Below are positions 8,968 through 17,966 of a DNA stretch of 45,147 nt, one piece after another. The position numbers were made by a program, and so were the translations under genes. Position 1 is the stretch's first letter, and every line of letters starts with the position of its first letter. The notes under the pieces are model-generated. The model saw only the letters and a list, made by a program, of their open reading frames with translations. It was not told the origin of the DNA and searched no databases. The DNA is from Betaproteobacteria bacterium (GTDB taxonomy: Bacteria > Pseudomonadota > Gammaproteobacteria > Burkholderiales > SG8-41). The stretch is from assembly GCA_025363575.1 (NCBI GenBank), contig JANYDM010000178.1, positions 1 to 45,147 on the forward strand, in the 5' to 3' direction.

Positions 8968-9276
8968 AATAAGAACTACATGCGCGCCACTCCCCGTGAG
9001 TGGCGCAACATCTCCAAAGTTTATGCCGCGCTCGGCGACGAGCATCGTCAGCGCATCCTGCTTACTTTCGAGCCCGGCGAGCGGCTGAATATCGGGCAGA
9101 TCGTCGCAGTCTCCACTCTTAGCCGCACGGCCGTGTCGCACCATCTGCGCATCCTGCGCGAAGCGGGTGTGCTGCAAAGCCTGAAAGAGGGCAAAGAAGT
9201 CTATTTCTGGATAAACAAGAGTTTTCTCGTCGAAGCGATGGAAACCGTGGCGGGCTACATCCGAAGAAATGTATAG
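8965..9276 (+). CDS. ArsR-family winged-helix transcriptional repressor, cysteine-free
   Basis: A 103-residue DNA-binding protein with the ArsR winged helix: the N-terminal helix has ISKVYAALGDEHRQRILLTF, the recognition helix is SRTAVSHHLRILREAGVL, and the wing is LKEGKEVYFWIN. It has no cysteine, so it cannot be a thiolate metal sensor like ArsR, CadC or the SqrR/BigR group; the effector is unknown. The ATG at 8965 is preferred because the operator arm ends there; an ATG at 8980 and an upstream in-frame start at 8929 (inside the -35 box) are alternatives. The likely target is its own promoter and perhaps the exported-protein gene 84 bp downstream. Confidence 0.88.
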   Translation: MNKNYMRATPREWRNISKVYAALGDEHRQRILLTFEPGERLNIGQIVAVSTLSRTAVSHHLRILREAGVLQSLKEGKEVYFWINKSFLVEAMETVAGYIRRNV

Positions 9277-9360
9277 GCGGCTATTTTTCGCAAAAAGTGC
9301 GAAAGCAACCGATATGCAGTTAGCATGGTGAAAAAGACAGCTTCAAACGGGGAGGTAACG

Positions 9361-11037
9361 ATGTTGAAACCGGGTTCAGCGAGGGTAGCGGCCGTCAAGG
9401 CTTTGTGTGCATGGGCTGCCGGCACGGCAGGTTTTGCGTTCGCGGAACCGCCGCCCGCCGCTGTGCGCCCGGCGCTCGCCGCGGGTAGCCTGGGCTTATT
9501 TCCTGCCGCCGATTTCCAACTGGTGGCCGGTTCATGTGCGGACTGCGCTGTGCCGAAAACGGCCCTCTGGTATTTCAAGGAAGATCTTGTCGCGATTCCC
9601 AAACCCGGTGTCCGCGTCGCCGGGTTTACCACCGCAGTGCCGGCGCAGGCGGACGTGCGCAGCTGGTATGCGGCTGCGGATCAGGAAGAATTGCAGGCGC
9701 GCCCGCCCCTGGTCTGGATCGGCTCTCCGAGTGTAATTGCTAACGCCACGCTCAATGCGTCGGGGACCACGCTGCGCCTGGCGGACGGCACGAATGCGAG
9801 CTTCGCGGTGACGCCGAAAATTCCGACCAACCGTTCGTACTACGATGCGAGCACCCGGAATTTTTTCGCACAGCGCCCTTTGACGCTGCGTGGGAAGATT
9901 GAGCAAGGCCCTGACGGCAAGCCCCTGGTGACCGCGCGCACCATCTGGCCGCAGGATTACGTGATCGATGCGGCAGCGAGCAAGCTCGCGCCGCTGGCCG
10001 CCGGCGAAACATTGATGAGCCTCGTGCGCCAGCCCGATGCGGTGCGTTACGAGGCGCGCACCTTGTGGGAGCGCAATCCCGGACAGCCGCGCAACTGGGC
10101 CAATCTGACGGCGCTGGGGATCATGCTCAACGGCGCGCAAGGCGACGACGACGAGGCGCAGGGGGGGCACTTCGCGATCGTGACCGGCCGTCAAGGGCCG
10201 CGCGGCGAATGGAACGAATGGCTGGTCAACAATTTCTACAATCTCGACTCGTTCAGCGAGAAAGGCGTCGTCGCGTCCATGGTGCCCATGGACAACTATC
10301 TAATGGATTTGAACAGCGGCCAGGCGTACTACCGCCCGTCCTATATGCTGGTCGCCCTCATGCGCTCGGGGCGGGCGGCGCAGGCCTATCAAGGGGCGAT
10401 AGCGCGCGTGTACCACCATTTCTACCGCCACGATTTCCGTTATCGCCACGCGGCAGCAAACTGCGCGGGCGTGAGCGTCGATTCGCTGCGCTCGCTGGGC
10501 TGGAACATTCCGGCGCGCGGCGCGACGAGCTACGCAAAGGCAGTCGCCGCTTATCCCTACATGGCAGCGAAGGAGATGAGCTTCGATAGCGGCAAGCAGG
10601 CGTTCGACTACCTGAGCACCGAGCAGACACGACTGTATCCGGCGGTGGCCTTCGACGCAGCGGGCAACGACCTGCTGCAGCTCGCCGGTGGCCGGCCAGC
10701 GGCGGGGCGCCTGGCGAGCGCGTACGAAAATTTTTTGAAGGACGACGTCGAGGCCATCATATTCGTGCGCATTCCGCAGCTGCCTTCCAGCCGCGCCAGC
10801 GGCACTTTTCCGATTGCGTCGGTCGACGAGTATCAGAACCGCGTGCCGGCAGACAAGGCGCAGTGGAAGATTGTCCCGGTGACGGCGCGCCCGTTCCCCG
10901 CGGAGTTCGTCACTGCCGAAACCGAGCCCGCCAAGCTGAACAACGGCGCGCTCGCGATCGGTGCCGGCGTGTTATGCGTCGCCGCGCTCGGCGTGGTCGC
11001 GGTGCGGCGCCGGCGGGCTCGCCGCATCGCGCCTTGA
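9361..11037 (+). CDS. Exported, C-terminally anchored protein of unknown function
   Basis: I do not recognise this 558-residue protein. It has a signal peptide (VAAVKALCAWAAGTAGFAFA, cleavage near residue 27), a CADC pair at Cys59/Cys62, and a C-terminal hydrophobic segment (about residues 530-548) followed by the basic tail RRRRARR. It would be held in the inner membrane with the bulk in the periplasm. The middle shows conserved-looking blocks: GGHFAIVTGR (His270), NNFYNLDSF, and HHFYRHDFRYRHAAANCAGVS (Cys368). A His...Cys arrangement like this could be a papain- or NlpC/P60-like hydrolase in permuted order, but that is conjecture. GGGGAGG at 9349-9355 fixes the start at 9361. It follows the ArsR gene and may be its target. 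Confidence 0.75.
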   Translation: MLKPGSARVAAVKALCAWAAGTAGFAFAEPPPAAVRPALAAGSLGLFPAADFQLVAGSCADCAVPKTALWYFKEDLVAIPKPGVRVAGFTTAVPAQADVRSWYAAADQEELQARPPLVWIGSPSVIANATLNASGTTLRLADGTNASFAVTPKIPTNRSYYDASTRNFFAQRPLTLRGKIEQGPDGKPLVTARTIWPQDYVIDAAASKLAPLAAGETLMSLVRQPDAVRYEARTLWERNPGQPRNWANLTALGIMLNGAQGDDDEAQGGHFAIVTGRQGPRGEWNEWLVNNFYNLDSFSEKGVVASMVPMDNYLMDLNSGQAYYRPSYMLVALMRSGRAAQAYQGAIARVYHHFYRHDFRYRHAAANCAGVSVDSLRSLGWNIPARGATSYAKAVAAYPYMAAKEMSFDSGKQAFDYLSTEQTRLYPAVAFDAAGNDLLQLAGGRPAAGRLASAYENFLKDDVEAIIFVRIPQLPSSRASGTFPIASVDEYQNRVPADKAQWKIVPVTARPFPAEFVTAETEPAKLNNGALAIGAGVLCVAALGVVAVRRRRARRIAP

Positions 11038-11078
11038 ACATTTCGCCAATCCATTAGACCAAACGGGGAGAGCAGCGC

Positions 11079-12962
11079 ATGTCCCAGCAGAACCAGTTCG
11101 GCTTGTTGCGCGAAAGACGCTTTCTGCCGTTTTTCTGCACGCAGTTTCTCGGTGCATTCAACGACAACGTGTACAAAAATGCGCTAGTCATCATGCTCGC
11201 CTTTCATGCGGCGACCCTGACCACGATGGATGCGGGCACCCTCGTGAATCTTTGCGCGGGGCTCTTCATCCTGCCGTTTTTCCTGTTTTCGGCGACCGCC
11301 GGCCAGCTCGCGGACAAGTACGACAAGGCGGCCCTGATCCGCTACGTAAAGGTGTTCGAGATCGTCGTCATGACGATAGGTGCGGCCGGCTTCGTGCTGC
11401 AGAACCTGACGCTGCTCATCGGCGCGTTGTTTCTCATGGGGCTGCACTCGACGCTCTTCGGGCCGGTCAAGTATTCAATCCTGCCGCAGCATTTGAAACC
11501 CGAGGAGTTGGTGGGGGGCAACGGTCTGGTGGAAATGGGGACATTCATCGCAATACTGGCGGGTACCGTATTGGGCGGCCTGCTGATCTCGCAGCAGAAT
11601 TCAGCGATGCTCGTCGCAGTCGCCGTAATTGCGATCGCGTGTGCCGGCTATCTCACCAGCCGGGCGGTGCCGAGCGCGCCGCCCGCGGCTGCGGGCCTCA
11701 AGATCAACTGGAATCCGCTGACCGAAACCTGGGCGAATCTGAAATTTACCCGCCGCAACCGTTCGGTATTCCTATCGGTACTCGGCATTTCGTGGTTCTG
11801 GTTTTATGGCGCGACACTGCTCGCGCAATTTCCGAATTACTGCAAGGACGTGCTGGGCGGCGACGAGCATGTCGCCACCCTGTTGCTGACAACGTTTTCA
11901 ATCGGCGTTGGCGCGGGGTCGCTTTTCTGCGAGCGGCTATCGGGGCACAAGGTAGAAATCGGCCTCGTGCCCTTCGGGTCCATTGGCCTGACTGTGTTCG
12001 CGGCCGACCTTTTTTTCGCAAGTCCGGGCATGTCGCCGGTGCAGACCATCAGCGTCGCGCAATTTCTCGCGCAATCCGCCAACTGGCGCATCCTGTTCGA
12101 TCTGGTGATGATCGGCATGTTCGGCGGGTTTTACATCGTGCCCCTGTACGCACTGATCCAGAGCCGCGCCGAACGCAGCCATCAATCCCGCATCATCGCC
12201 GGCAACAATATCCTCAACGCGTTGTTCATGGTTGGCTCGGCCTTGATGGCGATCGTGCTGCTCAAGGCCGGCATGACGATCCCGCAGCTGTTTCTCGTCA
12301 CCGCGCTGCTGAACGCGCTGGTGGCAATCTATATCTACACGCTGGTGCCTGAATTCCTGATGCGCTTTCTCATCTGGATGCTGATCCATACCGTATACCG
12401 GCTCGACACGAGCGGCATGGAGAACATCCCGGACGAGGGGCCCGCGGTCCTCGTTTGCAATCACGTGAGCTTTGTCGACGCATTGATCATCGGCGGCGCA
12501 TGCCGGCGGCCGATTCGCTTCGTGATGGACCACAACATTTTTCGCATACCGCTGCTCAATTTCGTGTTCCGCACCGGCAAGACAATCCCGATTGCTTCAA
12601 GTAGAGACAATCCGCGGTTGCTCGAAAAAGCGTACGACGACATAGCTGCCGCGCTCGAAAACGGCGATCTCGTCTGTATTTTTCCCGAAGGCAAGATCAC
12701 GGATACGGGAGAGCTGTACCCGTTTCGCGCGGGCATCACGCGCATCATCCAGCGCACGCCGGTGACCGTAGTGCCGCTCGCACTGCGCGGACTGTGGGGA
12801 AGTTTTTTCAGCCGCAAAGGCGGCAAAGCGATGTCGCGCCTGTCGCATCTTGCGCCTTTTAAACAAATCGAACTCGTGGCCGGCAGCGCGGTCGCGCCGG
12901 CCGCGGTGACGCCGGAATCGCTACAGCAATTAGTAAAGGGTTTACGCGGCGACAGGAAATAG
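11079..12962 (+). CDS. LplT-like MFS transporter fused to PlsC-type acyltransferase
   Basis: A 627-residue two-domain inner-membrane protein. Residues 1-430 are a 12-helix MFS transporter resembling the lysophospholipid flippase LplT (start FLPFFCTQFLGAFNDNVYKNAL). Residues 440-627 are a 1-acylglycerol-phosphate acyltransferase domain with motif I NHVSFVD (His462, Asp467) and motif III FPEGKIT (535-541). Known relatives join LplT, the acyltransferase and an acyl-ACP synthetase (Aas) in one chain of about 1100 residues or more; here the synthetase part is absent. The expected role is import of lysophospholipids and their re-acylation. GGGGAG at 11065-11070 supports the start. It follows the exported protein by 41 bp. 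Confidence 0.9.
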   Translation: MSQQNQFGLLRERRFLPFFCTQFLGAFNDNVYKNALVIMLAFHAATLTTMDAGTLVNLCAGLFILPFFLFSATAGQLADKYDKAALIRYVKVFEIVVMTIGAAGFVLQNLTLLIGALFLMGLHSTLFGPVKYSILPQHLKPEELVGGNGLVEMGTFIAILAGTVLGGLLISQQNSAMLVAVAVIAIACAGYLTSRAVPSAPPAAAGLKINWNPLTETWANLKFTRRNRSVFLSVLGISWFWFYGATLLAQFPNYCKDVLGGDEHVATLLLTTFSIGVGAGSLFCERLSGHKVEIGLVPFGSIGLTVFAADLFFASPGMSPVQTISVAQFLAQSANWRILFDLVMIGMFGGFYIVPLYALIQSRAERSHQSRIIAGNNILNALFMVGSALMAIVLLKAGMTIPQLFLVTALLNALVAIYIYTLVPEFLMRFLIWMLIHTVYRLDTSGMENIPDEGPAVLVCNHVSFVDALIIGGACRRPIRFVMDHNIFRIPLLNFVFRTGKTIPIASSRDNPRLLEKAYDDIAAALENGDLVCIFPEGKITDTGELYPFRAGITRIIQRTPVTVVPLALRGLWGSFFSRKGGKAMSRLSHLAPFKQIELVAGSAVAPAAVTPESLQQLVKGLRGDRK

Positions 12963-13005
12963 CTGGTTAGTTAAATATAAAAAGCTGTATTCGGACGGGG
13001 GCGCT

Positions 13006-16000
13006 ATGTGGTTCTTGGGATTGGTGGTGGGTGGCCTGATCGGATCGCAAGGGGGCTTTGGTCTCGCGGTCCTCGGCGCAATACTTGGCACTATATTCGG
13101 GTCGATGCTGGGCGCGAACATGAAGTCCGATTCTGAATCGGATTCGTCCCGGGTAGGTTCCCCGACCCCGCGCCCGGTCGATATCGGCGAGCGACTAGTC
13201 GATCTCGAACGCAAGATTGAACAGATCTACCACTCACTCGGCGACATTCACCGCAGGCTGGTCGCGTTGGAGAAACCGCAGTCGCAAGGTGATGCTGCGC
13301 CAAATGCTGCCAGTGCCGCTGACCAGCCTGCCGCACAGGGCGAAAGCAGCAAGACTATTCCGGATCCGCTGATTATTCCTGTTGCATCGGCAGTGGCAGT
13401 CGACGCGGCGAATAGTTCTTCCTCATCTATGACCATTGAAGAGGCCCTGGCGATCGATTCTATGGGCGCTTCGGCCGCGACGACGCGCGCGCTTTCCGAA
13501 GAGGCCACCGTCGGTAGTACACAGGAGGCCGGGGATTCACGGGAAGCAACGACGGTTGGCACGTCCGGGAATATCGCTCCCGGGCAGGACGAACCGGATC
13601 GCACGTGGCTTGTCGGCCTGTTCATTGGCGCAACGATCGGTTTAACACACGGATTTTTGACTGCCGTGCTTGGCGGCCTTGTTGGAGCGATCGGCGGAAT
13701 GGCGCTGGCAATAGTTTTGCAAATGCGGCGGGCTGAGAAGTCCCGGAAGGTGCTTGAACCGGCTGTCACGCAGTACCAGGAGCCCCCCACTACCGAAGCG
13801 GCGTCACGGCGCGAGGAAAGCAACATGGACGTGCCTGCTGCCACAGCAAGTGTCAGCGCGATACCCGTTCCAGAAAACCCCGTTGCTTCCGCGGCACAAG
13901 TTTCGCCCGCGGCGGGACAACGCGAAGCGGTGCTGTCGGGCGTGGAACCGGCAGACAGTGCACCTGCGCCCGCAACTGCCCCGGCATGGTGGCAACGCTT
14001 GTTCGAGGGCAACATCGTCGCCAAAGTGGGCGCGGTTATCCTGTTTTTCGGCGTCGGCTTTTTGCTTAAATTTGCGTACGACCACACGGTCGTGCCGATA
14101 TACGTGAGGTTGCTGGGTGTCGGGGCCGCCGGTTGCGCAATGATCTATGGCGGCTGGTGGCTGCGCGACAGGCGGCGTCTTTACGGATTAATTCTGCAGG
14201 GCGCCGGCATCGGCGTTTTGTATGTAGACGTGTTCTTTGCCCTGAAGATATTTACTCTGATCCATCCCACGATCGCCTTTGCGCTTTTCATGGTGCTCGG
14301 TGTCGTCGCGACGCTGCTCGCCGTGAGACAGGATTCCAGGACTCTCGCTGTGCTGGGACTGACCGGCGCATTTCTCGCGCCGGTGATTGCCAACTCGGGC
14401 TCCGGCCAGCATGTGCTGCTGTTCTCGTACTACACGTTGCTGAACAGTTTCATTCTCGCGATCAGCTGGTTTAAATCGTGGCGCGGTCTGAATCTGACGG
14501 GGTTCATTTTTACCTTTATCGTCGGCGTGGCGTGGGGCGCGCAAAACTATCGACCCGAAATCTTCGGATCGGTTGAGCCCTTCGTGCTGGTGTTTTTTGC
14601 GATGTACCTCGTGATCCCGATATTGTTTGCGTCGCGTCAGCCGCCGCAACTCAAGGGCATCGTTGACGCGACGCTGGTGTTCGGCACGCCGTTGTCGGTT
14701 GCGTTCATGCAGGCATCGCTGGTTCGCGACATGCCCTATGGCCTGGCGTGGAGCGCCGGTTGCGGCGCCGCTTTGTACGCGGTGCTGGCATTCTTCGTGA
14801 TCCGGCGCGAAAGCATGCGGCTTTTAGGTGAAACTTATATTGCGCTGTCCGTAGTGCTTGCTACGCTGGCGATATTCTTCGCGCTCGACGCGTATCCGAC
14901 TTTTGCCTTGTGGTCGCTCGAAGGTGCGGCGATCGTATGGGTGGGACTGCGCCAGCAGCGGGTATTGGCGCGTGCATTCGGCCTCTTTGTGCAACTTGCC
15001 GGGGCCGGCTACTTCCTCATGCACTACAAAGATTATGAGTTGATCAACCCGTGGTTCAACGATTTCACGCTGGGGTGCGCGCTCGTATTTTTTGCCTCGA
15101 CCCTGACAGCGTGGCTGGTAAACAGGTATCGCGAGGTTGTGTCGGACATCGAGGCGACAATCGCGTTCCTGCTGCTGATTTGGGGATGCATCTGGGGACT
15201 TGCAGGCGGCTTGCATGCTATGCATTACGGTGTGTCGGCAGACTATTTCCCCGCGGCCGCCCTGATGTTGTTCGGACTCAGCGCGCTTGCCGCGGAATTT
15301 GCCGGCGCGCGCCTGCGCTGGTCAGATCTCAGAAAGATCACCAGCGCACATCTGGTGTTGATGACAATTATTGCCGCGCAGTGGTTCATGCGCGCGCTTT
15401 CCCCTGATACAGCGGCCACGCATCCGCTCGCGCAGGACGGTTTCCTGGCATGGCCGATCAACTTTGGTGTGTTGTTCTGGTCACTGCACCGGCAGATGCG
15501 GGACGGCCTCACGACGACGGCAAGTCCGCGTTACTACGGCGGCTGGCTGTTGATGGCGCTGCTCGCCACATGGATGGCCACATGGCTGCAGATGCGTGAG
15601 AAATACGAATGGGCAATGGTCTGGGGCGCGCTCGGCATCGGTATCGGGTGGGTGCGCTACCGCCTGCGCGAGTCCGCGCAGCCGGAAGCATGGCCGATCA
15701 GCGTAGCCGCGCTCGGGTGGGGGTCGGCGTTCTGGTTCCTGCCGGGCCTTAGTTGGCTACACACAAACGTCGAGTTCGCGTATCGCGTTGCGAGCGGGTT
15801 AGGATTCGCAACGGCGTCCGCGGTGGCTTTCGAATTCGCAGGCTCGTTGCTTGGTTGGGCGGCGCTGCGTCGCGCGCAATCTGTCCTGCTGGTCGCGATG
15901 GCGGCTGCCCTTGCCGCGCAATACGAGCGGCATTCGCATCCATTCGCGGATTACGGGTTGCTCGCGTGGGCCGCGGCGTTCGGCGCGCTTTTCATAATCC

Positions 16001-17841
16001 GCGTGCGTCATGTGTCGAGCCAGATTCTGATCGCGGGCGAACTTCAGTTGTATTCCGGACTCGCCATCCTCGCCGCCGTGATGACATGGGAGGTGAGCTG
16101 GCTCATGGAGCATGCCTACTATGGCTTGAGCTGGCTCATGGGGCTCGCGGTTCTTATCGCCGCGTACTGGCAGTATCGCCGCAGTGAGCGCGACAATGCC
16201 GAGGCGGTCCCCATCAGCATGTGCGCGCTGGTGTGGGCGCTTGCGGTGTGGTTGGCAGCAGGCTGGCAGTATGTCGGCGACCGGGTGCCGTCTGACCTGC
16301 ATGTGATCGCTGGCTTTGCCTACGTCGTGATATCGGCCGCATTGTTCGAAGCCATCGGTTCATGGTTGCGCTGGAATGCGTTGCGGCAGGCGCAGGTCGT
16401 ATTGCCGGTTTTCATGGCGTATACGGCGGCGTATCAATTCATCCACGCGTCGCATCCATTCGCGGACTACGGCTGGATCGTGTGGCCAGCGGCATATTCG
16501 GTGTTTTATATATTGCGAGTGAGACAGGAACGTAATGGCATCGCCGTCGCGGCGAGCGTCCAGCGCCTTTTCTCGATGGCGCTCCTCGCAATACAGCTCA
16601 CGTGGGAAGCGGTCTGGTTATTGACGCATCATGATTTCGAACTTGCAGCGGTCCTGGGGTTTGCCGCGATCGTCGGCGCTTACCTGCGGTTTCATTTGCG
16701 CGAGCGGAACAATCCGGGCGCGCCGGCCATCAGCGCATGGGCGCTGGCGTGGGGGCTCGCCGTCTGGCTGCTCGCGGGGCTTGGCTACGTCGACGAGCAG
16801 ATTGCTCCGACGATGCACATCGCGTGCGGGCTCGGTTGGTTGGTGCTGAGCTGCGCGCTGGCGGAATTTGCAGGCACCGCGCTTAAATGGAATGCGTTGC
16901 GCGCGGTCGAGATCCTGCTGATGCCGGCCATGGCAGTTGCATTCATGCTGCAAATTGCCGGTCATGTTCACCCGGCGTCCGATTATGCGGGCATAGCGTG
17001 GCTCGCCGCATTTCTCGCGCTTTACGCCACGTTGTATCGCCAACAGCGAGACGGCATCAGTATCGGCTCGCGCATCCAGCATCTGTTCGCCATCTGGATG
17101 GGGACAGGGCTCATTGCATGGGAGGCTGCGTGGCAGTTCCAGAACCTTGCACCGGCAAGCAGCGGGGCCTTTGCGATGTGGGGCCTGATGCCGTCTATGG
17201 CGCTGTGGGCAATCGCACGCTTTGGCCGGCACACGTGGCCGTGGCGGGAAGAATTCGGCTATTTCCGCCGCACAGCACTTGCACCAATCGCTGTTTATTG
17301 CGTGGGTTGGTCGTTATTGTCCACGCTTGATCCCTCTAATACGGGCGAACTTCCTTACGTTCCTCTCTTGAACCCGGTCGATATGGCGCAAGGCGCCACA
17401 TTGTTCGCAATCTATACGTGGTTGCGGGCGGCGGGAGAGGGGCACGAAGTGAAGGAGCACCAGTTGCGCGTCGGCTTCGGAGTGCTTGGATTCATCTGGG
17501 TCAACAGCGTCGTGTTGCGCAGCATCCATCACTGGTTCGGCGTGGCGTACACCACGCAAGAATTGTTCAACTCCATTGTGGTGCAGGCGGCGTTCTCCCT
17601 GGTATGGACGTTGTCAGCGATGCTGCTGATGATCGTCGCGACAAAGAAAATGGATCGCAGGCCGTGGTTTATTGGCGCAGCATTGCTTGCCGTAGTGGTC
17701 GGCAAATTGTTTCTTCTCGACCTCGTGAATTCCGGGACAGTCGCGCGCATCGTGTCTTTCCTCGGCGTCGGCGTACTGTTAATGATCATCGGATACGTGG
17801 CGCCGGTGCCGCCGGGAGATACGGAGAAGCAACAGGGTTGA
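13006..17841 (+). CDS. Giant DUF2339-family polytopic membrane protein with tandem modules
   Basis: A 1611-residue protein; DUF2339 proteins are usually about 900-1100 residues, as I recall. Order: a glycine-zipper hydrophobic hairpin (2-38), a short coiled coil (about 60-90), a low-complexity linker, a second copy of the glycine zipper (200-238), another linker, then from about residue 330 a DUF2339 core (WWQRLFEGNIVAKVGAVILF) with dozens of membrane helices. Four tandem modules begin at residues 764, 943, 1115 and 1287 (EFAG/EAIG...LRW..LR...), with periods 179, 172 and 172; the last three share HP-(FA/AS)-DY. The end (GKLFLLDL...RIVSFLGVGVLLMIIGY) is typical of the family. No function is known. 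A run of G at 12997-13001 serves as ribosome site. Confidence 0.85.
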   Translation: MWFLGLVVGGLIGSQGGFGLAVLGAILGTIFGSMLGANMKSDSESDSSRVGSPTPRPVDIGERLVDLERKIEQIYHSLGDIHRRLVALEKPQSQGDAAPNAASAADQPAAQGESSKTIPDPLIIPVASAVAVDAANSSSSSMTIEEALAIDSMGASAATTRALSEEATVGSTQEAGDSREATTVGTSGNIAPGQDEPDRTWLVGLFIGATIGLTHGFLTAVLGGLVGAIGGMALAIVLQMRRAEKSRKVLEPAVTQYQEPPTTEAASRREESNMDVPAATASVSAIPVPENPVASAAQVSPAAGQREAVLSGVEPADSAPAPATAPAWWQRLFEGNIVAKVGAVILFFGVGFLLKFAYDHTVVPIYVRLLGVGAAGCAMIYGGWWLRDRRRLYGLILQGAGIGVLYVDVFFALKIFTLIHPTIAFALFMVLGVVATLLAVRQDSRTLAVLGLTGAFLAPVIANSGSGQHVLLFSYYTLLNSFILAISWFKSWRGLNLTGFIFTFIVGVAWGAQNYRPEIFGSVEPFVLVFFAMYLVIPILFASRQPPQLKGIVDATLVFGTPLSVAFMQASLVRDMPYGLAWSAGCGAALYAVLAFFVIRRESMRLLGETYIALSVVLATLAIFFALDAYPTFALWSLEGAAIVWVGLRQQRVLARAFGLFVQLAGAGYFLMHYKDYELINPWFNDFTLGCALVFFASTLTAWLVNRYREVVSDIEATIAFLLLIWGCIWGLAGGLHAMHYGVSADYFPAAALMLFGLSALAAEFAGARLRWSDLRKITSAHLVLMTIIAAQWFMRALSPDTAATHPLAQDGFLAWPINFGVLFWSLHRQMRDGLTTTASPRYYGGWLLMALLATWMATWLQMREKYEWAMVWGALGIGIGWVRYRLRESAQPEAWPISVAALGWGSAFWFLPGLSWLHTNVEFAYRVASGLGFATASAVAFEFAGSLLGWAALRRAQSVLLVAMAAALAAQYERHSHPFADYGLLAWAAAFGALFIIRVRHVSSQILIAGELQLYSGLAILAAVMTWEVSWLMEHAYYGLSWLMGLAVLIAAYWQYRRSERDNAEAVPISMCALVWALAVWLAAGWQYVGDRVPSDLHVIAGFAYVVISAALFEAIGSWLRWNALRQAQVVLPVFMAYTAAYQFIHASHPFADYGWIVWPAAYSVFYILRVRQERNGIAVAASVQRLFSMALLAIQLTWEAVWLLTHHDFELAAVLGFAAIVGAYLRFHLRERNNPGAPAISAWALAWGLAVWLLAGLGYVDEQIAPTMHIACGLGWLVLSCALAEFAGTALKWNALRAVEILLMPAMAVAFMLQIAGHVHPASDYAGIAWLAAFLALYATLYRQQRDGISIGSRIQHLFAIWMGTGLIAWEAAWQFQNLAPASSGAFAMWGLMPSMALWAIARFGRHTWPWREEFGYFRRTALAPIAVYCVGWSLLSTLDPSNTGELPYVPLLNPVDMAQGATLFAIYTWLRAAGEGHEVKEHQLRVGFGVLGFIWVNSVVLRSIHHWFGVAYTTQELFNSIVVQAAFSLVWTLSAMLLMIVATKKMDRRPWFIGAALLAVVVGKLFLLDLVNSGTVARIVSFLGVGVLLMIIGYVAPVPPGDTEKQQG

Positions 17842-17966
17842 GAAAATTGCCTGCATGTTAGGCTCTGAGTTTTGCATTCGGGGCAGTCTGCTATAGTCGG
17901 GGAGGCACGGAGAAACCGCATTGCGCCCGCACGTGGCGAAATCTACCGGACGACGGCCAGCGCATC

